DNA from: Podospora pseudocomata
Lineage: Eukaryota; Ascomycota; Sordariomycetes; Sordariales; Podosporaceae
Length of the DNA: 64,000 nucleotides
Assembly (NCBI RefSeq): GCF_035222375.1
Contig: NC_085890.1
Coordinates: 3,472,001 to 3,536,000, forward strand
Reading direction: 5' to 3'
In this document: positions 45,965-58,500 of the stretch, one piece after another
Layout of the letters: every line of letters starts with the position of its first letter
How positions within the stretch are numbered: position 1 is the first letter of the stretch
Translations under genes and position numbers: made by a program
The notes under the pieces: generated by a model
What the model saw: only the letters and a program-made list of their open reading frames with translations
Told to the model about the DNA's origin: nothing
Database searches by the model: none

Positions 45965-47011
45965 ATGTCGGCCCTTTATCCTCCTCATCCCTCCTCGGCT
46001 TCCGGCGAGTACAAGGAGGACTTGAACGCCATCCTCATGTGCGCCGAGTGCAAAGAGTTTCCGCCTAACTTGATCGAGGAATTCTCATCGGGCGACATGG
46101 TTTGCGAGTCTTGTGGATTGGTCCTAGGTGAGCGTATTATTGATACGCGCTCCGAGTGGCGGACATTCTCGAATGATGACCAGGGTAACGACGACCCTTC
46201 TCGTGTTGGTGACGGTCCCAATTTGATGATCGACGGCGATCAACTGCAAACGACAATCGCTTTCGACGGCAAAGGTGCAAAGAACCTGTCCCATCTTCAA
46301 AATAAGATGACGAACGACAAGGGCTCCAAGCAACTGCTCAATGCGTATCGGGATATTCAAAGCTTTACCGACAGCATCAACACGGGTACCCAAGTTGCAA
46401 ATGCTGCGAAGCACATTTACAAGTTGGTCGACGATGCCAAGGCCCTCAAGGGTAAATCGCAAGAAGCGATTATCGCCGGATGCATCTTCATCGCCTGTCG
46501 ACAAGCAAATGCTGACCGTACTTTCCGTGAGATTTATCGCCTCACCAAGGTCTCCAAGAAGGAGATTGGCCGCGTCTTCAAGCAGCTTGAGACCTTCCTG
46601 CAGAAGGCCGGCGGTGCCGATGACATTACCAAGGCTGGGCCATTCAACCAGACCTACCAGGCCAAGGCCTCTACTACTGCTGTCGGGCTGTGCGCTCGCT
46701 ATTGCAGCAACATGGGTTTCCGCAACCCGGTCAGGGTGGAGGATGTCGCGAGACGTCTTGCCAAGAAGTCGCAACAGGTGGCTGACCTCGCTGGTCGTTC
46801 TCCCTTGTCGGTTGCGGCGGCGTGCATCTACATGGCCTCGCATTTGGTTGGAGAACCCAAGGCCTCCAAGGAAATCGCTGGTGTGGCTGGCGTCAGTGAT
46901 GGTACGGTGAAGACGGCTTATCGCTACCTTTACCAGGCCAAGGATGCTCTCCTTACCAAGGAGGAATTTCCAGACGACATGCCCGATGCTTCCAAGCTCC
47001 CGGCCAACTAG
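45965..47011 (+). CDS. sua7: Transcription initiation factor TFIIB
   Basis: Recruits RNA polymerase II to the TBP-promoter complex and helps choose the start site. Intronless, 348 residues, normal length. Zinc ribbon ligands Cys26, Cys29, Cys47, Cys50; the B-reader/linker follows with SEWRTFSNDD. Two cyclin-like repeats: about 120-210 (QEAIIAGCIFIACRQANADR then TFREI) and 220-315 (RSPLSVAAACIYMASHLVGE then PKASKEIAGVAGVSDGTVKT). Everything expected is present. Symbol follows the yeast name. Confidence 0.97.
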   Translation: MSALYPPHPSSASGEYKEDLNAILMCAECKEFPPNLIEEFSSGDMVCESCGLVLGERIIDTRSEWRTFSNDDQGNDDPSRVGDGPNLMIDGDQLQTTIAFDGKGAKNLSHLQNKMTNDKGSKQLLNAYRDIQSFTDSINTGTQVANAAKHIYKLVDDAKALKGKSQEAIIAGCIFIACRQANADRTFREIYRLTKVSKKEIGRVFKQLETFLQKAGGADDITKAGPFNQTYQAKASTTAVGLCARYCSNMGFRNPVRVEDVARRLAKKSQQVADLAGRSPLSVAAACIYMASHLVGEPKASKEIAGVAGVSDGTVKTAYRYLYQAKDALLTKEEFPDDMPDASKLPAN

Positions 47012-47925
47012 GAGAAAGTCGGCTCAAAGGAGCCTCTGGCGATTTAACCAGTGTCATTACCACCGCCATTTCGTTCGCGGAGATCCGAATTGGTCTCAAG
47101 AAGTCGATATTTTAGGATCAACCAGTTGCGGATCGATACATGGCACACTACGTCTTATTCTTCCTCCGAACCGATACCGTGGTAAAAGCGGTGCCACCTA
47201 TCCGGGGAAGCCTGGATCAGACATCAATCTTCAGGAGCGGTGCTCAGTTCACAAAGGCCGAGAGGCCTGGACTCTTCTGGCGCATTTGCACGCCCACAGC
47301 ACTTTTCGCCATCAATCGGCGTTCTCTCCATTTGCCCTCTCCTCGCTTTTTTATTAATGTGCATCAGCAGTGGGACATGGCGTTCAGGATGGAGGCTGGT
47401 TAGTATGCCCGAGTTTAGCGGCATCAAGATTACGGGAGATAGCTTGGTCAAACAGAACGCAGTTGGGATTCTTCTCTTTAATGACTGTCTGGAAATGTGC
47501 GCTATGCTGTTTTGTTTTGCTGTTGTGGAACTAAAGTTATCATGTCTTTTCACTTTTCATTGCATTTATAGAGTAATAATCTCACGATGCCACACAGATT
47601 TATTTCTATTGATTGTTTATCTATCAATCCAATCCTCCCAACGTGCTATGTGCTGTTGAGATCTCTCTTGACAGTGTAAAGTTGCACAGTGTGGACGGTG
47701 CCAAGAAGTGACAGCTGCCAAGCCCATTGGGCCCCACATGGTCCCAGCGACAAATGGCAAGGTCCAAAATCCAAGCTGGCCGTGTCAATCGCGTCTTCCA
47801 CAAGCAGCCGCCTCCCTCGTTATCATATCTGGGTGTCGCAACTTTTTCCCAGGACTACACCGTTTAAAGAGCAAGTCAGCACCGAGGAGCAAACAATCAT
47901 CCAGATCGCCCCAATAGACGTCGAC
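47012..47925. other. Intergenic
   Basis: TFIIB 3' region, then the promoter and leader of the RSC7 gene. No gene or repeat recognised. Confidence 0.4.
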
Positions 47926-49774
47926 ATGCCCTCTCGGCGATCCGGTCGTGCTGCAGCCAAACGCGCTCAGCAAGCGCTTGGTAAGTAATTCACTTCAACA
48001 AGTCGCACTCCAAAGCTCCTTCTCTCTTCTAGTCACAGTCTCGGTCCCAATCCCAGTCCCAGTCCAAACTAGGCGCATCCGATCCCCACCACCACATTGT
48101 GGCATACCTTTATCCTGCACTCTGGACACTGCCTTTGATCATCAGGTTGCTAACCAGCAATCTACCATGCCTACAGAAAGCACCCCCAAGAATTTCGAGG
48201 GACTCGACGACGAAGACGAGCCCATGCCCGATGTCGATGCCGATGTCGAGGCCGACGAGGATGTTGAACCCCCGCAAGATGCAGAAGAGGAGGGTGACAA
48301 GGACGAAGACTCTGTTGTCGAAGAGGAAGAGGAGGTAGCCCAAGAGGAAGAGGAAGAGAAGTCGCCCTCACCCCCACCCGAGCCCGTCATCCGCCGCCGT
48401 CGTCTCGGCAGGCCCCCGAAGAATCGCCCGCCTGACTGGGACCAGCTTCCCATTGAGCGCCCCAATGCCGACTCGGATACTCCCCGTCGCCGTGGCAGAG
48501 GGGGTTGGCGAGGCCGTGGTGGTCGCAAAGGCCAATACTCGGCACCCACAACACAGTCGATCGATAAAGACGGTACTGTCTTGGATATCGTCAACGACGA
48601 GGTCGACCTTCCCGAGGATCCTGAGGGTGAGAAGAAGGTGGATAAACTGGGCAACCTTCAGGATGGTCGTGAATACCGCTGCCGCACCTTCACCGTTGCC
48701 GGCCGCGGCGATCGTCTCTACATGCTCTCCACCGAGCCTGCCAGATGTGTCGGTTTCCGCGATTCTTACTTGTTCTTCACCAAGCACAAGAAGCTCTTCA
48801 AAATTATCGTTAATGACGAGGAGAAGCGCGACATGATCGAACGCGATATCATCCCACATTCCTACAAAGGTCGCAGCATAGGAATCGTGACAGCGAGGTC
48901 CGTGTTCCGCGAATTCGGCGCTTTGATCATTGTCGGCGGACGGAGAATCATCGACGACTACAACGTCGCGGCAGTTCGTGAGGATGGGGCTGTTGAGGGC
49001 GAGTTGGCGGACCCTAACGACATTTACGACCCTTCGCAGCCTTACAACAAGAACCAATACGTTGCCTGGCATGGCGCCAGCGCGGTGTACCACTCCAATG
49101 CACCTACTGTTCCGCAGCAAAACGCCAAGGTCGACACGAAGAAACGTAGAGTGGCCGTCAACGACATGAATTGGCAACTTGAGCACGCCCGTGAGGCGAG
49201 GTATGTATACTCGCTTACCCGACACCTGTCTCCCGCCCGCCACTGACACCTGAACAGCCAATATAACAGCATCCTGACCGATATGCGCCGCCAGAATGTC
49301 AAGGGGGTTTACAACGTCATGACCAACTTGATGCACTATCCCCGCATCTCCCAGCCAACCCACGCCAGAATCGAACAGGTTCTCGACAGCGGCAAAGGCG
49401 AGGACGCCGAAGAGAGCAGCACATTTCCTCCGCTTGAGCCGTCCATCTCTCGGAACTTTCTGGTCATGGATACCTACATGGAGACGCCCCCGGCCGGCAT
49501 CTCGCCAGCCGCCTACGAAGTGCCATTCCGCACGTCCCCTGCTGACTACGAAGCTTCAGCAGCTGCCGACCCTCTAGCACCATTTCGAGGACTTTCGGTT
49601 ATATCTGACGACATCATTGCCGAGTTGCCCCCGGATTGCCGGGCTGCTTTCGACAAGGCCAGACAAGAAGAGGTCGACTGGTTTAACAAGTGGGGCGATG
49701 AAGCCAAGAATACTTCAAGACGTGAGCCAATTGTGGACAAGGCCATTGTGCCGTATCCTGTGATGATGCATTAA
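47926..49774 (+). CDS. RSC7/Npl6-Swp82 family chromatin-remodelling subunit
   Basis: Accessory subunit of the RSC or SWI/SNF-type ATP-dependent remodeler. Exons 47926-47980, 48177-49200, 49258-49774; introns GTAAGT...TTGCTAAC...CTACAG and GTATGT...GAACAG; 531 residues. Starts MPSRRSGRAAAKRAQQAL, then a long acidic region, an Arg/Gly segment (GRGGWRGRGGRKG) and the RSC7 domain (EYRCRTFTVAGRGDRLYMLS, FRDSYLFFTKHKKLFKIIVN, REFGALIIVGGRRIIDDYNV, NQYVAWHGASAVYH). The canonical end, REPIVDKAIVPYPVMMH, is as I expect for the family. A second end is possible: C|GTGAGC at 49721/49722 with acceptor 49835 removes this stop and continues in frame (see next entry). Confidence 0.9.
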
Positions 49775-49835
49775 TTCATGTTTGGAGGAAGTTTTTGTAA
49801 CTAATCTTTTTTTCTTTTCTTCCTTTCTTTTTTAG

Positions 49836-50932
49836 TTCTGGGCTCTGGGTTTAATACTTTGATTTCTGCGTCTGACTTTGTTGGTCTGCACGAGGGGGAA
49901 CATGGCCCCGGTATTTTTGCCAGTTTGGAGCAGCCTATTTCTGCTGAGGGCGCCCAGTGGGCTGGGACACTTTGGCCTCGTCCGCAGGCTCATTATCAGG
50001 CTGCTCCCGCCGCAGGGTTCACAGATCAGGAGTGGGCGGGTCTGGGGGACCATGGGAGAGCGCAGTTCAGCGTTTAGGAAAGACCTGTGCCCTTTGGTCC
50101 CCAGGCCGTTCCTTTCGAGAACACCAACATTGCACCCCAAGGCTTTCCTGTCGTGAACACCAATAACGCCACCGAGACGAAGCCACCGGCCAAGAGGAAG
50201 CGTCAGCGAACCAAGAAGGATGCTGTTCCTGAGCCTCCTGCAGTTCGTGGTGACTTGTTTCTCGATGCCGCCAGCGGCCTGGTTCCAGTTTCTGCTGGGT
50301 CAAAGAGGCGAAGGGGCCGTCCTGCTGTTTCGGCTCGCAGCGTTGTCCCTAATGCTCAATCTACCCCCGGCCTGCCGCTGCTTTCGCCTGCTCCTGCCAA
50401 ACACTATGGTGCTGGGGTCTTGAACGGTCACGACTCGGTATCAAGCATGATAGGGGCCCGGTTTGCGTCTGAAGCACAGTCTATTGCTCAGTCTGTTCCC
50501 GACTTGCCAGTGCTTGCGCCCGCCCCGCCCAACATCCATGGCCATGGGGTTCTGAACGGTCACGACACGGTATCGAGCATGCCTGGGGCCCAGTTTGCCT
50601 CTGAGGTACCGCCTGCTCTGTTGAGTGGCAACGCTATGCCTAATGCTCAGTCTTCCACTGGTCTGACGGTTCTTGCGCCTGCGTCGCCCAATAACCATGG
50701 CCATGGTCTTTTGAACGGCCACGACACGGTATCGAGCATGCTTGGGGCTCAGTTTGCAGCTGAGGCAGCGCCTGCTGTTCCGGCGCCGTCGTCCAATGTT
50801 GCAGCCAGGTTCCTGAACGGTCACGACACTGTGTCTAGCATGATCGCGGCTCAGATTCACTCTGGGGTGACGCCTACTCCGTTGCCGGATTTGGCTGCTA
50901 CTATGCGGCCGAGCCCGAGGAAGAGGCGCTAA
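49836..50932 (+). CDS. Coding-like C-terminal extension in the RSC7 frame, interrupted by one UAG; LNGHD repeats
   Basis: From the acceptor TTTTTTAG at 49835, a frame of 366 codons with coding-type composition runs to TAA at 50930-50932 with a single stop, TAG 50075-50077. Splicing 49721 to 49836 (114-nt intron, GTGAGC donor, TAACTAATC branch, long pyrimidine tract) joins it in frame to RSC7. Before the TAG: GPGIFASLEQPISAEGAQWA. After it: a basic stretch PAKRKRQRTKKD, an AT-hook-like KRRRGRP, then four repeats of LNGHD[TS]VSSM at about 50420, 50550, 50714 and 50813, and a basic end SPRKRR. The basic motifs suggest a nuclear, DNA-binding extension. Alternatively it is a separate gene starting at ATG 49779 with an implausible 39-nt intron, or the post-TAG part is dead. 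No known family. Confidence 0.5.
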
Positions 50933-52500
50933 GTTCAGGTCCTAGGGTCTTTGTATGTACTATCACGGGATTTGCGTGGCGTTGTTGGGTTTGGTTTTCT
51001 AATTTCTGTTTTTCATTTCCGCCAGGTTCTTCTTTTGATTTTCAGGTGGCCTCTAGTCAGGAGACTTTGGCATTTTCTTTCTGATTTGGGATTACAAGAA
51101 GGCATATACTTGGGGAAAGAAGAGCTATGGGCGTTGTATCGGGAGGACTTATTGTTTGGGAAATGCGGAAAAGAAAATGGAGGGGAGGAAAACTTGTTGG
51201 CTTATGTTGGAGTCTCTCTCCCATATTTGGGCTCCCTGTGTGGTTGTGAGTGGAATGATGAGCACAACGCATGATAAAGGGAGGGCTACAGGGAGATGTG
51301 TGGACTGTGGATGGGAGGGAATGGATAGGCAGGGGGGGGGTTAGATGGGGAATGGATGTTGTGCTAGTGTATGTGGGTGTTGCCCTGGGATCAATTTCTG
51401 TGACGACTTTGTGAGGGATATGTATGGTCAAGAATTTACTGATGATAGACTTGAGAGACCTCTCTGTCAAAAGAGTAAATGTTGATTCTGACCCCCAGCA
51501 GCTGTTTGACTTGCCATGTGGCGTGTGCAGTACAAAATACTGAGATGTCTAGACGTTTTGGAAGAGCAGAAATACGGAGAAGGAGCAAGATTGTAGGGGT
51601 GAGTTTATGGAATATGACAGATCTGATATATACAGAGATGGAGAAAGCAGTAGATCATGTATTCTGTCTTGTCCCTCCGACTGTTACCCTTCTGTCGTTC
51701 AGTAAGGTGGCAAAACTGTAAAGCATGTATGTAACTGTGCAGGATTGGGACCTGTCCACCTCCATCAACTAGGTACCTTGATCATTTGAGGGCCTTCCTC
51801 CGTTTCGAAGCTCCAAGATTCTGCGACTGGTAAGGGGGGTCCCAATCTCCAGACACTGATCACCATAAATATGCCAGAACTGTCGACTACGACACCGGCA
51901 GGGTACTCCCGCACAAGGAATTCGGGACCGAATGGTCGATAAAGGGGTTTCCAAGAGTTCTTCTGGCGGCTGCCAAAATACGAATCATGCATTTCTGCCC
52001 AAGGCTTGCAGCTAGGTTGGTCTTTTGACGCGGGAGGATGGCATCCAATGGCCTAGAGGGCTCGATCGAGATCTTGCATTATCTGCCTTTTTTCCCCCAT
52101 GCCCATTCATTTAGATGGTCTGTTCCCTCATCCATGGGCTTGCCTACCCTTTGCTGTTTACCTACTGGGCTCTGTAAGTCCTTTGTGCAACAGCAAAAGT
52201 GCATGTGGTGGATGTAATTTGTTGCCGATTTGAAGAGAGCGTGGTTCCAATCACTTTGTGGCGGGATATGTCTTATCTCTGAGGCTCATCAGGGTAACGT
52301 TGTGAAGCCGTTGGAGGGTGCGGCCTGGAAATGTGTGTCCCTGCCATAGGCAGAGACTGAATCCTCAGGCACGGAAAGTGAAGCAAGCGTGAGGGAGTTT
52401 CGAGATGTTGATTCTAAGGAACCCCAACATGTCATGGACAGAACAACTGGCACTGTAAAAAGTCAAGGCAACAGAGGATAGTATCCTGAACCACATATCA
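50933..52500. other. Gene-free stretch
   Basis: First part is presumably the 3' region of the RSC7 extension; no further gene recognised. G runs at 51331-51340. Confidence 0.4.
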
Positions 52501-52571
52501 AAAGATAGTTACGAGGCCTTGAAAGATAGTTACGAGGCCTTGAAAGATAGTTAAGAGGCCTTGAAAGATAT
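52501..52571 (+). repeat. 21-bp tandem repeat running into a TATA-like box
   Basis: Three units AAAGATAGTTACGAGGCCTTG (third with A for C) at 52501, 52522 and 52543, then a partial copy that turns into GATATAAAAAGCC. The layout (short repeats, TATA, then pyrimidine/AT-rich sequence) could be a promoter array or part of an old LTR; no ends found. Confidence 0.85.
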
Positions 52572-55500
52572 AAAAAGCCTATTCTTTATCTAAACAGGTA
52601 TAAGGTAAGTTGAGAGTTATTATACCTATCTATTACTGATTTGCAGTACCAGTTATCTTATCCACAACGTGCCTACCTACTCAGAAGCTACAGACAAACA
52701 AGTCTTCAAGACTGATTTGCATGTTGAAATTGAACGGATTGGATATGAAGTGCTTGTCACATGTCCGTCATACAAGCATTTGTTCTAGAGGGTGCGTGCG
52801 TGTCTTGACGACAGTCGTCTCGGCTACTGCAGGAGTTGATGCCTCAAGTTGCAGCTCTGATGCTCGGGATGCTTTGGGTTTATGCCATGCAGGTTGGTGG
52901 TGCTTGCAGCGGAAATTCGTCCGGTGTGTCAACACCTCAGGGAGAGACTAACATTATGTGAGCCTTTATGCAGCATAAATCCAAGATTGGGTACAATCTC
53001 CGTTCATATGATGGGTTATGATGAGGTCCTTCTACGTTGGGGCTACACATGTCGGCCTGGACATGTACCGACTCCGAACATTTGCATGGAGGAGAACTTC
53101 CAGCATCTCTGATGGGAAAGCCGAAGTGGTCAATCCTGCAAAACGGTTTGAAAGGAAAGATGGGTAGCAATCCCGAGCCTGATTTCCGTGTGTTGTGCCA
53201 CTCCTCTCATGACGAGTCCAGGCACCGTACAGCATACAGGCAGAGTACCACTGTCATATCCGCTGTGGCTGCTTGCTGCCTGTCAATATTGACGTCTCCC
53301 TCCGTCTGTCTGTCTCCTGACCTCTCCAGCTTTCCTCCGGCGGAAATACGGACACGGGGTAAAAGACAACCCTACTGCATCTGGTAGGCCGCAAGGCACT
53401 GCTGCGCAAGAAAAAGATCGCTCCCTCTCCTGTTGCACCTCCCCACTCACACCTCAACAGTTTAAACCCACACATCGAACTTGACTCTTCACGATCGTTC
53501 AAATCTGCCTCACGTAACGCGGAGAATTCGCCACCCGTGAAACCAACCCTACCTTACTCTTTCTGAACGGACCAACAGCTCCTGAACTGATTGGTATGTG
53601 CATGATGCAATGCACGCCCTACAGTCACCTCTCGTGTGAACACTCGCTCAAAAAAAAAAAAACGAAAAAAAGTTCTTGCCGCATCATCATGAGACTTGTT
53701 CAAAGTTTTCTTCTTCATCAACTTTGCCCAAGCGCTGCGCTCAATAACTTTTCCAACTCCTTGGGGATACCGCCGGATGTGACCTTGAAGGCGAACGGCG
53801 GCCGTGGCGGGTAAGCCCGATTTTGTGTTGGCGCGGGGGAAAGCTGTAGGAAAGCCGGAATATCTGCATAGTGTCAGTCTAATATGATCAGACTTGCAGA
53901 GTAGCACTGGGAAACGACAGTCGCCCCCCCCGGATAAGTGATGAACTTGTCATATTTTCCACCGTTGACGCCGAACCCCGCGCTTGTCTTCTAGAGAGAA
54001 GAGAAGTGGGATGTTTTTGTCCAGTTGTCCAAAGACGAAGTGGGCTGGTTTGGTGGTTGGCTGTGACAGCTCTCGCTGTCTTGCAGATTTCCGGGCCGGC
54101 CGTTTCAATTCTCTCTTCTTCTTCTTCCCTTCACATGGTCTCTCTTGTTGGGAATGGTTCAGTCAGTTTAGTCTTCCATTCATCCACGATCTGCGTCATC
54201 AGCCACCCATCATGTACCTCTCAAAAGACCCTGATGATCCAGATCAACACCGCCACAACTGGCCGTGTCCTCGTCATCAACAAGGAAAGACCCTGAACAA
54301 AAACTGAAAAAATAAAAAAATAAAAAAAAACCTCGATCTGAAAAAAAAAGAAGGGGTCCAGCATGGACGATGCCGACTCTGTCCCAATCCACAATTGGAA
54401 CATCCAGAACAAATCGACACTTCTCTTTTCCAATGGAGTATTGTCATTCGATCTTCCAGCCAAGCTCTTCCTGCCCTGTTGCTTCCCCTCATCTGTCATA
54501 CCCTTCCCAAAGCGGGAAAAAACGATGAATAATACGACTGCGGTAATTTTTGCTTTTTGATGCTCGTCTTTCGCGGATATTTTTTCTTAGGGGACTGTTA
54601 CGGAAGAAAAAAACCCCACGAACAAGCCCCACCCCAGAACAACTGTTACGCTAGGAGGCTAGCTAGCTATCAGACGGTCTTGGCCTCTGTCTTTCTTTCT
54701 TCTTTCCTTTTCGCTTTTTTGCATTGGGGGTTACAGCAAACTCCACTTCTCCTCACTTGCCCCTCTCTCCGCGCATGGGGCAGTTTTGCTGCCCAACTCC
54801 GATTCTAGCCAGACACAGACGCCGGAGCCCGAGGGAATGCAGCGTTAAGCTGAAAGCTGTCGAGGGGACGAACGGAGACGACGACGGCACCAGCTCGCGG
54901 TAGATGCCGGAGGCCAACTTTTGCAAAACAAGGAGATGGTGGTGTCCGTCAGCACGAGACAGGGCGGAGACCACTCGGATGTAACAGGGAGCCCAGATCG
55001 GCCGTCCGGCACGGTGGACGCCGGCCGGTGGTGGGCTAGGAGAATAGATCAGATCTGACTTTGTATTGTTGGTTGCTGCTGAAAATGTGCGCTACCTACC
55101 CCTCCCGCCCCTCGTCTGTTCACCATCTAGCAGGAATGGCAGATGAATTCATGGTGCTCTCGGTATGTTTCGTAATCGAGTGTACGTCTGTACATGACGA
55201 GGCATCGCGGATAGGTCGGGGGTACAAAAAAAACGGTTAACGGTATTTGGTGGCCGGTAATCGACGGTTGGGAAAGCCGGCCTCGTCCAACAAAGTGACC
55301 TGACCTTGCTCACTGCTCAGACAAAACAGCATGACGATTCCTTCTAGGCAACTGAACCAGCCTATGAACAGCTGACGACTCACGACTCGTTGGATTTTCA
55401 ACGTCAGCAAAGCCCTACCGAAAAAAGTTTGATTTGGTGGCCATGCACCTCCGCCGTTGTCGGCTTCACTTTGAGGTTTGCCGGTTTCTGAATCGTTGAT

Positions 55501-58500
55501 AGGTAGACGACTTCAATGACTGGCCCGCCGAGGCATAGTCGATCCCCCACCCAGTGCTGTGATTGCAATTCGACCACGATTGTACATGCAGACCTGGGAA
55601 GCGCTGGATTAGGGAAACCGTTCTGCAGGAGAAGGCATCGAATGCTGCCAGAGCGAATGAAAACCTCCGAACCGGCCCCAGTGCCTTGCGTCTCGACCAC
55701 ACCATCACCGGCTCTGCAGCTTGTGCATTTCTACCAGCTTGGAAGCTCTCTGTTGCTGTTCTTCTTCGACGTTGTTCTGGCCTCAGTTGAATGCATCCAA
55801 CCGAGGAAGGTGACGCAGTGGGGAAGGTTGGAGAATTCCCCCTCGAGGCGTTCCATGCACGGCGATGAAAAGAGGTAGACGATGAGAATGGGCTTGCCAC
55901 ACCGCCTACTAAAGCATGCGAGTGCTGCCAATGTGGAGTTTTCTATGCCAGTCTGCTTCCGACATGCACAACAGTGGCTATCATTAATCAGCACCTTGGG
56001 GGAGCGGAAGCCGGCGAGACTGGTCGTGAGGTCACTGCTGTGGTTCAGCTCCCACAAGGTGACCCCGAAGAAGAAGCTGGGTGGGTGACCGAGTGTGGTG
56101 GTGGTCCGGCTGAGAAAGACGTCACTGTGTTAAGGGTCATAGCCATAATTTGGCCCCTTCGTCAACCACGTGAGGGAGAGGCCGGCTTGTAAAACTTGCC
56201 CTGCCTGCCATCTACCTCCTGTGATCGAAATTCGAGTTCTGACACATATCTGCAGGAGGTAGACATGCGGCAAAGCGTCCCGTACTCGAGCATGCGGAAC
56301 AACGCTGGCAATGCGGCCGAAATAGCAATTGTGCGGCATGGAAGCCAGTTTGCCGGACCTGCTGACAAGAGATGTTTCGCCCAGAGGTTGCAGAAAAGCA
56401 AAAGCAAAGCTGCTGCTGTGGCTCCTGAGACTACCGAGAGGATTTCGTCAGTTGCGGCTCTACCCACCGTGTTCGCCATGCAAACTCGATAAATATCCTC
56501 GAAAGAGGGGTCCTCCGTTTTGCCGTTCGATGCTTTCAAGCGCTGGAGGTTCATCTCCATGGGGTAGGAGGCCATGTAATTACCGTTCTCGTGGTTGGCC
56601 CAGCCCTTCGGTTGGCTGTTGAAACTCGGAGGGGGGGGGAAGGGGGGGCTGCTGAAGGGAGCTTCACAAGATGTCGCGCAAAAAGCGTGTCATTGAAAAA
56701 CAGACAGCGGTTGATCCGACCAGTCATGCGAGGATACCCCCCGATCCGAAAATCCCCACCTTTCTTCAACAAAAATGTTTGCTGTTGTTGCAGTAAGCGC
56801 ACAGTGTTGCATTTCGATATCACACTGAAGGTATGCTGAAAGCTTTGGCATATCGTATGCTATGTCAAGTCTTGTGATGACGGACTGCCATGGTTGTAGC
56901 CTTCTGGTTGACTCTTCCACCTTCGAATTTGATCGACTCACGCTCTTCTGACATGGAAAAGATCTGGTGGTTGGGTGTCATTGTTCAGCTCCCCGAGCCA
57001 TGGAACAGGCGAAAAAGACAACTGGATAGGGTGGATGGAGTGGTCTCCCGGCAGCACGGTCCCATTGGCCTCGCGCCGCGACAAGCCAGGTTTTTGACCG
57101 CTTCGTCCAGATCTCTAGGCCGGCACCAGTGGGGTATTCGTAGCCTCCTCGAGAAACGCAGAAACCACTGAGGGTTGTTTCCCCTGAATTGTCCTTCCTG
57201 ACTCGCGTCTCCGAAATATTATTACCAGAGACAAAGACCGGGCTTCAGGGTCCAGTGCCTGTACCTGAACCCGAACGCAAAAGAGCTGCCGATATCATCG
57301 TGTTGTTGTTATTCAAGGCCAAGAAGTTGCGCGCATTTTTGACCGACCCGAGATGAAGGTTAGCAAACCCCCATTCCAAGACGGGTTTGGTCGGTCCGTG
57401 GGCAATTTTCAAATTTGGCAGCACAGTTGGAGGGCCAGTTTTCCGGGTCCTGAAGGATGCTGGACGGGGGTACGTACCGGCCATGCTGTATCAGCCGTTG
57501 GAAACTGTCGCTTGTAGCGGTGTTTGTTTTTCATGAGAGTTTCAAGCTTTCAACTTGCTGGTACTGGCGTCGAGAACGCTTCGAGTCTTCAAAGTCTACT
57601 GATCTTCAAGCACAAGACGGTAGATTGTTGACAGATGGCACTGATGTCAAGCTGGAGTTGGCTTGGGGCTGATGCTGGCTAGCCTGTGGCTGACAGAGCC
57701 ACCATCTCGGGCTGTGAACGGTGAACTGAAGAGAAGGACTCATGAATCTGGAGGTTGAAGCGCCGCTTTCAATCAGGAACAAATTTGGAGGACTGGACGG
57801 GATGTTCACATGGGAAATGGAAGGCTTGCGTTGTTCGAGCCCTTCTCCTCATCCGATATTGCACTTCTATTATTGATGTACCCGTGGCCCTGAGACAGGG
57901 ACATTGGTACTTTGGGAAACCGGCCCCTCTGGTAATTGTGGAAATTACCTGGGGCCACGCGGTCATGATCGATGAGGCTGGGGCTGCACCCCGAGGGAGT
58001 CGCAGTAGAAATCTCATCCCACGCTGATGTGGGACCAAGAGTTGCACTGTTGTTTGCCTAGCAGTTTTGGGTGAGGTTTCGCGCTGCCACTGTTTCCTCT
58101 CTAATGACGGGGGCTGGATCTCGAAGACCACACAATTTCAAGAGGCTCGTGTTTGCTTCATGACAAAGCTCTCTCTTACGAGTCAATCAAGCAGAGGGCA
58201 TCAGCGCATTAGCACGGCTAGCTCCTGACGACCCGGCTGCCTGGATGATCGATTTATTTCTCCTTCTGTACAAAAGACCACTTCTGGGAATCTGGAATTT
58301 GGACAAATTGGTGCGAGGGCTCTTGACCAACCCTGAGTGGGGGGGACAAGACAAGAGATGGCTGGTGCTCGTGTTCCACGCCCCTTCGATGGTCCGTTAC
58401 CCAGCCCTTGCTCCCTGTTTTGGTGTACCCGTGGCGTGCCGAACGGGGCGGGTCCTGGTTGAGAAACGAGAAACGGTGAGTGGATGTTGACGACAAATTG

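Noticed and set aside
48368-49363. 331-codon minus-strand frame over RSC7
   Set aside because: Antisense shadow; the plus strand has domains and proper introns.
49779-49835. Separate gene starting at ATG 49779 with a 39-nt intron
   Set aside because: The intron would be shorter than any other here (50 nt or more). The donor/acceptor pair 49722/49835 fits better and keeps the RSC7 frame.
55466-56575. Possible genes on either strand in the 55-57 kb stretch
   Set aside because: Overlapping frames on both strands of similar length, no motifs, no convincing intron-exon model.
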